From the NCBI GenBank assembly GCA_046727855.1, contig JBKPDL010000061.1, positions 1-10,071 on the forward strand: DNA of 10,071 nucleotides. Reading direction: 5' to 3'. Below the pieces are notes generated by a model. The model had not been told where the DNA came from. It saw only the letters and a program-made list of their open reading frames with translations, and searched no databases. The position numbers were made by a program, and so were the translations under genes. Source of the DNA: DASPWV01 sp046727855 (GTDB taxonomy: Bacteria; Acidobacteriota; Vicinamibacteria; Vicinamibacterales; UBA2999). This document shows positions 1-6,228 of the stretch, piece by piece. How positions within the stretch are numbered: the stretch's first letter is position 1; each line of letters begins with the position of its first letter.

Positions 1-720
1 GATCGGGCCATGCGGTCAACGCCACAGCGATGTCCGCCGCTTCTCCCCCCAAGCCGGCGACGGTCACCGTCGTCGTCGCCGAGTTATTGTCGGGCGTCGG
101 ATCGGGTGTCGAAGACGTAGCTGCCGCCGTGTTGCCGATGACCGTGCCGCCGGCGACCGTTTCGTTCACGCGAACGAAGAGTACAAGTGCTGCCGTTGCG
201 CCCGGCTCCAGTGACGCGCCCGTGCACGTCACCGGTCCCGTTGCGCCCACCTCCGGCGTTGTGCACGACCAGTCACCCGGCGCCACGAGGAATTGATACG
301 TCGTGTCGGCGGGCACCTCGTCCGTTACGGTCGGAGCGACTGCGACGCTGGGCCCAAGATTGGCAATCTCAATGGGGTAGATCACATCCGCGCCGGGGGA
401 AACCGGATCGGGCCATGCGGTCAACGCCACAGCGATGTCCGCCGCTTCTCCCCCCAAGCCGGCGACGGTCACCGTCGTCGTCGCCGAGTTATTGTCGGGC
501 GTCGGATCGGGTGTCGAAGACGTAGCTGCCGCCGTGTTGCTGATGACCGTGCCGCCGGCGACCGTCTCGTTCACGCGGACGAAGAGTGCGAGTGCTGCGG
601 TTGCGCCCGGCTCCAGTGACGCGCCCGTACACGTCACCGGTCCCGTCGCGCCCACCTCCGGCGTCGTGCACGACCAATCAGCCGGCGCCACGAGCGATTG
701 AAACGTCGTGTCGGCGGACA
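1..720 (-). repeat. Tandem 405-base DUF11 repeat inside the secreted protein gene
   Basis: Bases 1-315 match bases 406-720 at a constant offset of 405 bases (135 residues). Positions 1-135 and 406-540 are identical; the first mismatch is at 136/541. From there I count 14 mismatches up to 300/705, and similarity then drops sharply beyond about 315/720. Each unit encodes one DUF11-like domain, including TGASLEPGATAAL, FVRVNETVAGGTVI and STPDPTPDNNSATTTVTV. The left copy touches the window edge, so more units are likely outside. The repeat is in frame and does not disturb the coding sequence. Confidence 0.95.
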
Positions 721-3049
721 AGTCGTCGTGAATCGCGGCCGAGGCTCCGGCATCCGGACCGAGATTTGTGACTTCAATGCTGTAAGTAATATCCGACCCA
801 GGCATCACTGGGTTGGGTGCCGCCATCTTCGTCACGCTCAAGTCAGCCGCGGTGGACGAATCGACGATCAACGCAACGAAGGCGTCAGTTCCGCCGCCGG
901 CGGTCGGTTGGAGCGCATTTACGGTTGGAAAATCCGAAGAGGAGGTCTGGCCTGTTACGAACGCTTGACCCGAAGACTGCACGGCAATGCCGGTACCGAA
1001 ATCAGAGAGGCTGCCGCCCAGGTAGGTTGAGTGGCTCAACGCTGTTCCGGTGGGATCAAATCTGGTCACAAACGCATCATCCAAACCGCCAGGCATCAGT
1101 TGAACGGGATTCTGCGTGGGGAAATTGGATGAACGCGTAGCGCCGGTGACATGTGCACTGCCCGAGGCATCAACTGCAATGCCACCAACGCGTACAGCCG
1201 GCCCCACCAGGTTCTCTTCGCTCGCACCGCCAAGGTACGTAGAGAAAACCAGGGCGCTCCCGTCTGAGTTGAACTTCGTCACAAACGCATCGCGACCACC
1301 GCCGATGGCCGGTTGAAAAGCATTCATCGTTGGAAAGTTGATCGATTCCGTGTACCCAATGAGATAGGAGTTGCCCTCCATATCGACGGCAATACCGAGA
1401 CCACCATCGTTGCCGCCCCCGCCGAGAAACGTGGAGTAGAGCAGGTTGCTCCCATCAGAATTCACTTTCGTCACGTATGCGTCTTGCCCACCATTGTTCG
1501 CGGGCTGGAACGCAGCCGCGATCGGGAAGTCCGGCGAGTCGGTCCATCCGGTGACGTAGGCATTTCCTGCAGAATCGACCGCAATGCCATTGGCGCGATC
1601 GTTGAAGCTGCCGCCCAGGTAACTGGAATACTCGAGCGTGCTACCGGCACCGTTCAACTTCGTCACAAACGCGTCGTTGCCAGGCACACCGCCACCGTAC
1701 AACGGTTGGAACACTCCGACGGTCACAGGGAAATCGTCCTCAGAGGTGGTCCCCCCGGTAACATACGCGCTACCAGCGGCATCCACGGCGAGACCAAAAC
1801 CAGAGTCATTGCCACCACCGCCCAGATAAGTGGAGTAGACGAGGGCAGAGCCGTCGGGATTGAGCTTCGATACGAAGGCGTCATACGTATCGCCGCCGAA
1901 GAACCTCCGGAAAGCGCCGACAGTGGTAGGAAAGTCGATCGATGCGACTCTGCCGGTGACGTACGCATTGCCCGCGGCGTCGAGGCCGATGCTGTTCCCT
2001 CGATCAACGTCGCTCCCACCGATATAGGTGGAATAGAGACGCACTGAGCCTGCCGGATCCAGTTTTGTGACGAACACATCTGTACTGCCACTGTTCGCGA
2101 TCTGAAAGGCGCCGTCGGTGACCGGAAGGTCGAGCGAGGCGGTCTCTCCCGTGATGTACGCATTCCCTGCCGCGTCCACAGCGATACCATTCACGGTGTC
2201 ACGCTCGCTGCCGCCGTGAAACGTAGCGTAAGCAAGCGTCGGATCGATCACCAGCGGCCGCGTGGGATCGTATTGGGCTAGCTGAAAGCCGACTTCGTCA
2301 TGTCCTCTCAAGACGAAGCTGGCTTCGATTCGTTGCTGGACGCCGTCGGTCTCCTGGTAGACGAGCGGCCTGCGGTGGCGAATCTCCCCGGCCGCCGTCT
2401 GGAGCACAAGGTCCCCGCCGTCATCGATTGATATCCGTCGGGCCCCGCGGAATGCGATGGCGATGCGACGTGGATCGGCGCCAGGCTGGACGATGAAGTC
2501 GTACTCGAGTTGCTGTGCGTTGCCGTAGTACGCGAGATCCACTCCGGGATACACATCGTGATATCGCACACCGGCATAATTCGGGATATTGGTGCGCCAT
2601 CGCGTGGGGTCGTTGCCGATGAAGTAGTGACTCCTCCCCGGCTGCTCGTCGATGCCTACGACTCGGGGAGCGGGATTGGCGTGTAGGAGCTTCGTCCGCA
2701 GAACTGTGCGCGTGATCTGCGGGCTCGAGTTCGTCGGAGCGCTAAGGTGAGCATCCTCCTTCTCTGGCGTCCCGCTCCGCGTTGACGTACGCAGCGAGAG
2801 TACGGCTTCGGTGGAGCTCAACCAGACCGTCAGCTCGCGACCGCGAGACAGGAACTTCACTTCTGGATCTGCTTGTCCGACGTTCGCCTCAAAGCTCAGC
2901 GCGAGCTTCCCATATGGCGGCGCGAGCCCGCCGGTTTTTGCGGTGAGAGCCGTGGCCGGCCTACTGTCGATCCCGTCGTGACGCGTCCCACCAGACGGCT
3001 GCAGTGCGACGGTCACTGCCAGCGCCCAAAGCAACCATTTTCGGTTCAT
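1..3049 (-). CDS. Secreted SBBP-repeat / DUF11-repeat protein, 3' end beyond window
   Basis: This is the N-terminal 1016 codons of a large exported protein; the frame stays open to the left edge, so the C-terminus is missing. The ATG at 3049 is followed by MNRKWLLWALAVTVAL, a short basic N-terminus and a hydrophobic core typical of a Sec signal peptide. Residues about 48-270 resemble the DUF7948 domain that precedes SBBP repeats (LSFEANVGQ near 51, then HYFIGNDPTRWRTNIPNY and a YPGVDLAYYG segment). Seven SBBP beta-propeller repeats follow at about 274-730, with the recurring core YSTYLGG, GIAVDAAGNAYVTG, FPT and DAFVTKLN. DUF11-type Ig-like domains begin at about 736 (DLSVTK, NLGPD, DNNSATTTVTV). 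A GAGGGACGGG stretch upstream could serve as a ribosome site. Such proteins are extracellular or surface-attached; the exact role is unknown. It is separate from the cation-ATPase operon. A C-terminal sorting or anchor domain may lie to the left. Confidence 0.93.
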   Translation of the reverse strand, partial: MNRKWLLWALAVTVALQPSGGTRHDGIDSRPATALTAKTGGLAPPYGKLALSFEANVGQADPEVKFLSRGRELTVWLSSTEAVLSLRTSTRSGTPEKEDAHLSAPTNSSPQITRTVLRTKLLHANPAPRVVGIDEQPGRSHYFIGNDPTRWRTNIPNYAGVRYHDVYPGVDLAYYGNAQQLEYDFIVQPGADPRRIAIAFRGARRISIDDGGDLVLQTAAGEIRHRRPLVYQETDGVQQRIEASFVLRGHDEVGFQLAQYDPTRPLVIDPTLAYATFHGGSERDTVNGIAVDAAGNAYITGETASLDLPVTDGAFQIANSGSTDVFVTKLDPAGSVRLYSTYIGGSDVDRGNSIGLDAAGNAYVTGRVASIDFPTTVGAFRRFFGGDTYDAFVSKLNPDGSALVYSTYLGGGGNDSGFGLAVDAAGSAYVTGGTTSEDDFPVTVGVFQPLYGGGVPGNDAFVTKLNGAGSTLEYSSYLGGSFNDRANGIAVDSAGNAYVTGWTDSPDFPIAAAFQPANNGGQDAYVTKVNSDGSNLLYSTFLGGGGNDGGLGIAVDMEGNSYLIGYTESINFPTMNAFQPAIGGGRDAFVTKFNSDGSALVFSTYLGGASEENLVGPAVRVGGIAVDASGSAHVTGATRSSNFPTQNPVQLMPGGLDDAFVTRFDPTGTALSHSTYLGGSLSDFGTGIAVQSSGQAFVTGQTSSSDFPTVNALQPTAGGGTDAFVALIVDSSTAADLSVTKMAAPNPVMPGSDITYSIEVTNLGPDAGASAAIHDDLSADTTFQSLVAPADWSCTTPEVGATGPVTCTGASLEPGATAALALFVRVNETVAGGTVISNTAAATSSTPDPTPDNNSATTTVTVAGLGGEAADIAVALTAWPDPVSPGADVIYPIEIANLGPSVAVAPTVTDEVPADTTYQFLVAPGDWSCTTPEVGATGPVTCTGASLEPGATAALVLFVRVNETVAGGTVIGNTAAATSSTPDPTPDNNSATTTVTVAGLGGEAADIAVALTAWPD
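860..2230 (-). repeat. Seven SBBP beta-propeller repeats
   Basis: Seven protein repeats of about 64-70 residues lie within the secreted protein, beginning near residues 274, 339, 405, 474, 538, 602 and 673. Each has a (Y/F)-S-T-(Y/F)-(L/I)-GG strand, a G-(I/L)-A-V-D-x-x-G-x-A-(Y/H)-(V/I)-T-G strand, an FP(T/V) turn and a DAFV(T/S)K(L/F)(N/D) strand. The sixth repeat carries a short insertion (NLVGPAVRVGG) between its first two strands. The seventh has Q in place of the usual D in its second strand (GIAVQSSGQAFVTG). Unlike the DUF11 units, these repeats are diverged at the DNA level, so this array is old. Seven blades would fit a complete seven-bladed propeller; that is an inference. Confidence 0.9.
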
Positions 3050-3069
3050 GATGGTCCCGTCCCTCGAGT

Positions 3070-3108
3070 GAGGATCGCGTGCCTGCCGCCCTGGCGTCGC
3101 GAATCCTC
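3070..3108. promoter_or_regulatory. Inverted repeat in the leader of the secreted protein gene
   Basis: GAGGATCGCG at 3070-3079 pairs with CGCGAATCCTC at 3098-3108: ten base pairs with one extra base in the right arm, around an 18-base loop. It lies 21 bases upstream of the ATG at 3049. It could be a protein-binding operator or a 5' UTR hairpin; the sequence alone cannot decide. No T-run follows in either direction, so a terminator is unlikely. Confidence 0.4.
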
Positions 3109-3408
3109 TCATGAAGATCTCGTGACCTGCAACAGCCTCCGGGGCATGCCACGCACTGCTGCTCAGCGCGTCAGTCCTCGGCGTTGACAACGGGTTGACT
3201 GATCTGGCCCGTCCAGCCGCTCATTCGAGGAGCGCTGCGGGCGCTGCTCCAAGAGACCCGTGATCGTGGTCCCACACCCCGGTCCGAGTCTCGACCAAAC
3301 GCGCGTCCGAATCGAGCTTGCTGGTACATTTCGGACATGCTCGCGGGGCGTCCCACTTCGCGCGGGTTCACAATCGCCACGCACCCTGGAAAGCCTCCCA
3401 GAGGTCAA
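3109..3408. other. Intergenic stretch without a supported gene
   Basis: This lies between the secreted protein gene leader and the VOC gene stop. The minus strand has a 69-codon open frame at 3171-3380 that begins MAIVNPREVGRPASMSEM. That opening faintly resembles the N-terminus of RidA-type proteins, but nothing after it does, so it is at best a decayed fragment. A small hairpin (AGCGC, loop TGCGG, GCGCT) sits at 3231-3245. I see no convincing terminator for the VOC gene, no RNA gene and no mobile element. Confidence 0.5.
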
Positions 3409-3894
3409 CTACCCGCTACTCGATGCTGATTTAGCCTGAATCTCGGCAAGCCGCGCCCTTCGTTCCTCTTCAGTGGGCTCTTCGATACGGGTAGCGACGG
3501 TCCAGACATGGCCGGAAGGATCCATGATCCATGCAGTGCGGTCACCCCAGAACTGGTTGGTCGGCGCCATGAGAGTTTTCGCGCCTGCGGCTTCGGCGCG
3601 TGCCACGGTTTCGTCGACATTTTCGACGTATACGTAGAGCACCACTGGCGAGCTTCCATCCGGCGATGGCGCGCGATTGGCGACCCCCGGCCACTCGCTC
3701 TCGATCATCATCATTGCTGGACCAATCGTGACGAGCGAATGCGCGGTCTTACCGTCTGCGCCAGATCGGCGATTTAGCTCGATGGCGTCAAACGTAGTTG
3801 TACAGAACTCGACTTCGGCAACCGGATCGCGGCAGAAGAGTCTCGGGATGAGGACCGAGGCGCCGTCCGGAATTCCTTTCACCGGGCTTGTCAT
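3409..3894 (-). CDS. VOC-family (PhnB-like glyoxalase-fold) protein
   Basis: This 161-residue protein is full length for the PhnB-like branch of the vicinal oxygen chelate superfamily. Visible family features are an N-terminal strand with IPRLFCRDP (about 16-24), a helix with VAEVEFCTTTF (25-35), AHSLVTIGPAMMMIE (51-65), a second-half strand VVLYVYVENVDETVARAEAAG (84-104), NQFWGDRTAWIMDPSGHVW (113-131) and a C-terminal EEPTEEERRAR tail. His52, His129 and Glu138 or Glu139 are candidate metal ligands. The ATG at 3894 is preceded by GGAGG at 3900-3904 with five bases between, which fixes the start. It is a soluble cytoplasmic protein, apparently a single gene. VOC proteins include glyoxalases, dioxygenases, drug-binding and resistance proteins, and the substrate cannot be read from sequence. 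The usual FYxxAFGA motif of PhnB proteins is replaced by FCTTTFDAI. Confidence 0.9.
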   Translation of the reverse strand: MTSPVKGIPDGASVLIPRLFCRDPVAEVEFCTTTFDAIELNRRSGADGKTAHSLVTIGPAMMMIESEWPGVANRAPSPDGSSPVVLYVYVENVDETVARAEAAGAKTLMAPTNQFWGDRTAWIMDPSGHVWTVATRIEEPTEEERRARLAEIQAKSASSSG

Positions 3895-3918
3895 AATTCC
3901 CTCCGCTTGCTCACCGTA

Positions 3919-3946
3919 ATACTAGTCAAGGCAGCGGGTCTTGTAA
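3919..3946 (-). promoter_or_regulatory. Possible sigma70-type promoter for the VOC gene
   Basis: On the minus strand TTACAA (3941-3946) and TAGTAT (3919-3924) are separated by 16 bases, about 25 bases upstream of the VOC start. The -10 matches TATAAT at four of six positions and the -35 matches TTGACA at three. This is weak and overlaps the end of the small frame at 3926-4192. TTGACT also occurs here (around 3924-3929) but has no -10 at the right distance. Confidence 0.2.
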
Positions 3947-4192
3947 GAATCTGAAGCTGGTGCGCGGGTCATAGCCTGCCCAAGCCCGCTCGTTAGTCCA
4001 TTGCGACCACTCGGCTGAAAGCGCCGGCCGTCGGTGCGAAAAAACTCCGGTTCCTGCGTCATCCCAGTGAAGGCTGTAATCCCCGCTTGGCATTCGCGTG
4101 ACGCAGAAACTCTTGACGCTGGTTGGACGCCCTAGCGATGCCGCGATGGCCGCGTAATGATGGAGAGCAACGCGTGCTCGCGCCACTGTCAT
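3926..4192 (-). CDS. Hypothetical 88-residue protein, doubtful
   Basis: An ATG-started frame begins eight bases after the stop of the HMA_2-like gene and ends 31 bases before the VOC start. I do not recognise a family. The product has no signal peptide or membrane helix. It is rich in aromatic residues in its second half (YSLHWDD, EWSQWTNERAWAGYD, SFRFLQD), which is less like random translation than most shadows. Third-position GC is lower than in the operon, and no ribosome binding site precedes the ATG (GACAATTC upstream), so expression would depend on coupling to the gene above. The frame also stays open further upstream, inside the HMA_2-like gene. It could be a real small gene, a remnant of a longer one, or chance. 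Confidence 0.33.
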   Translation of the reverse strand: MTVARARVALHHYAAIAASLGRPTSVKSFCVTRMPSGDYSLHWDDAGTGVFSHRRPALSAEWSQWTNERAWAGYDPRTSFRFLQDPLP

Positions 4193-4199
4193 GAATTGT

Positions 4200-4748
4200 C
4201 TAGCCTGGCCGCGAGTCGACCTCCGCAAGCTGACCCTCGGACTCGCGGGCGGACGCCTTCTCGCCCGATTCGAGAAGCTGCCGCGCCCGCGGGGGCGCCA
4301 GCGCCAATGCGTACCACACAAGCGTGGTCGCGGCCGGCAGCACCTGGCCGCGCGCCGCCTGCCACACGGCGCCGGCGAGCAGCGCCATCACGGCCACCGA
4401 TCCGAGCGTACTGCGGTCTCCGGTTTCGGCGCGCACCCACGCGTCAACGCGAGCCAGCGCGTGCTCCATGACGACGCCCGGCGCTTTCGCCGGCGCACCG
4501 GGCGGCTGCGGCTCGAAATCGAAGAGATTGAGATCGCGCGCATACGCCGCGATGCGGTCCAGCGCATCGTCGTCGTGCTCGAGGACGATGCCTGCCGTCA
4601 CCGGGTTGGCGCGCACGGCCACGACTTCAGGACAGTGAGACAACGCTTCGACCACAAAGTCGCAGCGCTCGTGATCGCGGCTCAAGTCGGGCACCCGTAA
4701 TCGAGTGCGGCTCGCGAGCCGATGGACGACATAAGCCGGTGGACCCAT
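4200..4748 (-). CDS. HMA_2-like domain protein with two C-terminal membrane helices
   Basis: This 182-residue protein has an N-terminal ferredoxin-like domain at about 6-75 that resembles the HMA_2 group of heavy-metal-associated-like domains: AYVVHRLASRTRLRVPDL, then a helix, then VRANPVTAGIVLEHD. It lacks a CxxC metal-binding pair. A basic, proline-containing linker follows, then two hydrophobic segments at about 114-132 (LGSVAVMALLAGAVWQ) and 137-151 (LPAATTLVWYALALA), which suggest a helical hairpin anchoring it in the inner membrane. The same domain type occurs near the N-terminus of the P-type ATPase of this operon, where ANAVTGNVLVIFD matches ANPVTAGIVLEHD. The start is three bases after the DUF5132 stop, with GAGG eight bases upstream. 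A role as partner or regulator of the ATPase is inferred from the shared domain and operon. Direct metal binding is doubtful. Confidence 0.8.
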   Translation of the reverse strand: MGPPAYVVHRLASRTRLRVPDLSRDHERCDFVVEALSHCPEVVAVRANPVTAGIVLEHDDDALDRIAAYARDLNLFDFEPQPPGAPAKAPGVVMEHALARVDAWVRAETGDRSTLGSVAVMALLAGAVWQAARGQVLPAATTLVWYALALAPPRARQLLESGEKASARESEGQLAEVDSRPG

Positions 4749-4751
4749 TGG

Positions 4752-5006
4752 CTAGCCTCGCTTGTCCGGAGCGGTGCGCCGCTCCTCGTCGATCTCGGCG
4801 GCGAGATCCTCGAACTGCTCGACGGCGCGCGCCGCAGCGATGCGCCCGCGCGCGACGGCTGCCATCCCAGACCTGAGCGCAGCCTTGGCGGCGGGCCGCG
4901 CCAGTTCACGCATCGGCCCGAGCAGCTCGCGGCAGACGGTTGCGGTCCCGACGCCGAGCGCGACACCGATCAGAAGCCATCGGCCGTTGTTGTCCAGTAG
5001 TGCCAT
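4752..5006 (-). CDS. DUF5132-type small membrane protein
   Basis: This 84-residue protein has one N-terminal hydrophobic segment at about 9-25 (RWLLIGVALGVGTATV). It is followed by a PMRELARPAAKAALRSG stretch, an arginine-rich amphipathic helix, and an acidic C-terminal helix (EQFEDLAAEIDEE). This layout matches DUF5132 proteins, which I know as small proteins found near HMA_2-containing cation-ATPase genes. Their biochemical role is unknown to me. AGGAGG at 5011-5016, four bases before the ATG, is the best ribosome site in the operon together with that of the metK-like gene. The 34-base gap to the metK-like stop and the 3-base gap to the next start support co-transcription. It probably sits in the inner membrane with its charged tail in the cytoplasm, perhaps as an accessory subunit of the ATPase. 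The family assignment is by pattern and should be confirmed by profile search. Confidence 0.75.
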   Translation of the reverse strand: MALLDNNGRWLLIGVALGVGTATVCRELLGPMRELARPAAKAALRSGMAAVARGRIAAARAVEQFEDLAAEIDEERRTAPDKRG

Positions 5007-5040
5007 GCTGCCTCCTCGTACCCTGGCGCGGTCGCACAGG

Positions 5041-6228
5041 TCAGTGTGTGAGTTTCTCCACTACGTCAGTGCGTTCCCACGGCAGATCGAGGTCCATGCG
5101 GCCGACATGGCCGTAGGTTGCCAGCTGCGCGTAGAAACCATCGGCATGCTGCGATGGAAGCCGTCGCAACGTGAACGCTTTCACGATCGCCGCGGGACGA
5201 AAATCGAACGCGCGCAGCACGCGCGCCTCGATCTCCTCGTCGTCCATCACACCGGTCCCGAACGTCTGGACGTGCACGCTCACGGGCTGGGCCTGGCCGA
5301 CGGCATAGGTCAACTGGATCTCGCATTCACTCGACAAGCCGGCGGCCACCACGTTCTTGGCCGCATGCCGCGCGGCGTAGGCGGCGACACGATCGACACG
5401 CGACGGATCCTTGCCGCTCAAGGCCGCGCCGCTGTGGCGCGCGTACTCTCCGTAGGTGTCGACGGCGGTCTTCCGGCCGGTCAGACCCGAGTGCCGCGCC
5501 GGGCCGCCGACGAGCGCGCCGTCGGGGTTGAAATCGACGCGTGTGTCGGCGTCGGGCTCCAATTCAACGGTGGCGAATGCCGGCTCGACGACCGCCTCCC
5601 ACATCGCGTCAGGCAAGGCCTTCATCGCCCGATCGTCAGGCTCGCGCATCGCGGTCAGCACCGTCAGGCCGTGGACGCGGTACGGCTGTCGATCGCGGTA
5701 TTCGATGCCCACCTGTGTCTTGCCGTCCGGCAGGAGAAACGGCAACGCGCCGTCGTGCCGCGCGCGATCGAGCTGCCGCGCCAACTGGTGGGCCAGCCAG
5801 ATCGGCATGGGCAGGAGCGCCGGCGTCTGATTGCACGCGAAGCCGAAAAGCGTCACCTGATCCCGCGCCGGCACGTTGTCGAACTCGTCGTCGGCGAGCG
5901 CTTCTTCGTCCACCCTCGGCGTGTCGGATGGATCGACTTCCGAGATGCTGGTCATGACGGTACTTTCCTTCGACGAGAAGCCCTCCTTGCCGTAGCCGAT
6001 CTCGTCGAGGATGGCGCGCGCCGTCGAGGGGATGTCGACGGTCGCAGTGGTTGTCGCCTTCACGGCCACGAAGAGAATTCCCGTCGAGACCGCACACTCG
6101 GCCGCGACGCGCGACAGGCGATCGCGGCGAAGATAACGGCCGACCAGCGCGTCGCTGACGTGATCGCAGAGCTTGTCGGGATGACCTTCGGTGACCGACT
6201 CCGATGTGAATACGAAGTTGCGCTTCAC
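5041..6228 (-). CDS. Divergent S-adenosylmethionine synthetase (MetK) homologue
   Basis: This 395-residue protein aligns along its whole length with MetK, which makes S-adenosylmethionine from methionine and ATP. Conserved parts are FTSESVTEGHPDK (His16, Asp18), Glu44 of the potassium site, LPDGKTQV (Lys170), GLTGRKTAVDTYG (Arg252, Lys253), SGKDPSRVDR (Lys273, Asp279), YAARHAAKNVVAAGL and the C-terminal LPWERTD. Aligned by eye to E. coli MetK, the methionine-contacting Glu55, Gln98, Asp238 and Lys269 become Lys57, Val98, His246 and Arg277. The hallmark GAGDQG is PARDQV (120-125), and the second signature reads SGAALSGKD instead of GGGAFSGKD. The start is GTG, its last two bases shared with the TGA of the ATPase gene, with GGAGGTG at 6237-6243 eight bases upstream. 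Translational coupling to the ATPase is likely. The chemistry may be altered, so I give no symbol. A normal housekeeping metK is expected elsewhere in the genome. Confidence 0.93.
   Translation of the reverse strand: MKRNFVFTSESVTEGHPDKLCDHVSDALVGRYLRRDRLSRVAAECAVSTGILFVAVKATTTATVDIPSTARAILDEIGYGKEGFSSKESTVMTSISEVDPSDTPRVDEEALADDEFDNVPARDQVTLFGFACNQTPALLPMPIWLAHQLARQLDRARHDGALPFLLPDGKTQVGIEYRDRQPYRVHGLTVLTAMREPDDRAMKALPDAMWEAVVEPAFATVELEPDADTRVDFNPDGALVGGPARHSGLTGRKTAVDTYGEYARHSGAALSGKDPSRVDRVAAYAARHAAKNVVAAGLSSECEIQLTYAVGQAQPVSVHVQTFGTGVMDDEEIEARVLRAFDFRPAAIVKAFTLRRLPSQHADGFYAQLATYGHVGRMDLDLPWERTDVVEKLTH

Noticed and set aside
30..701. Two nearly identical 88-codon plus-strand frames at 30-296 and 435-701
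   Set aside because: They mirror each other only because the underlying minus-strand DUF11 coding repeat is duplicated; there is no independent evidence for genes.
1313..2047. 244-codon plus-strand open frame
   Set aside because: It lies wholly opposite the SBBP repeats, whose minus-strand translation is unmistakable.
1..2230. Regularly spaced repeats considered as a CRISPR array
   Set aside because: The repeats are long, in-frame protein domains (about 200 or 405 bases), not short identical repeats with unique spacers.
3171..3380. 69-codon minus-strand frame as a RidA-like gene
   Set aside because: Only the first dozen residues faintly resemble RidA; the rest does not, there is no ribosome site, and an overlapping frame at 3163-3408 is equally open.
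3370..3408. Small hairpins after the VOC gene as a terminator
   Set aside because: CCTCTGGGAGG and CTGG/CCAG pairings are short and not followed by a T-run.
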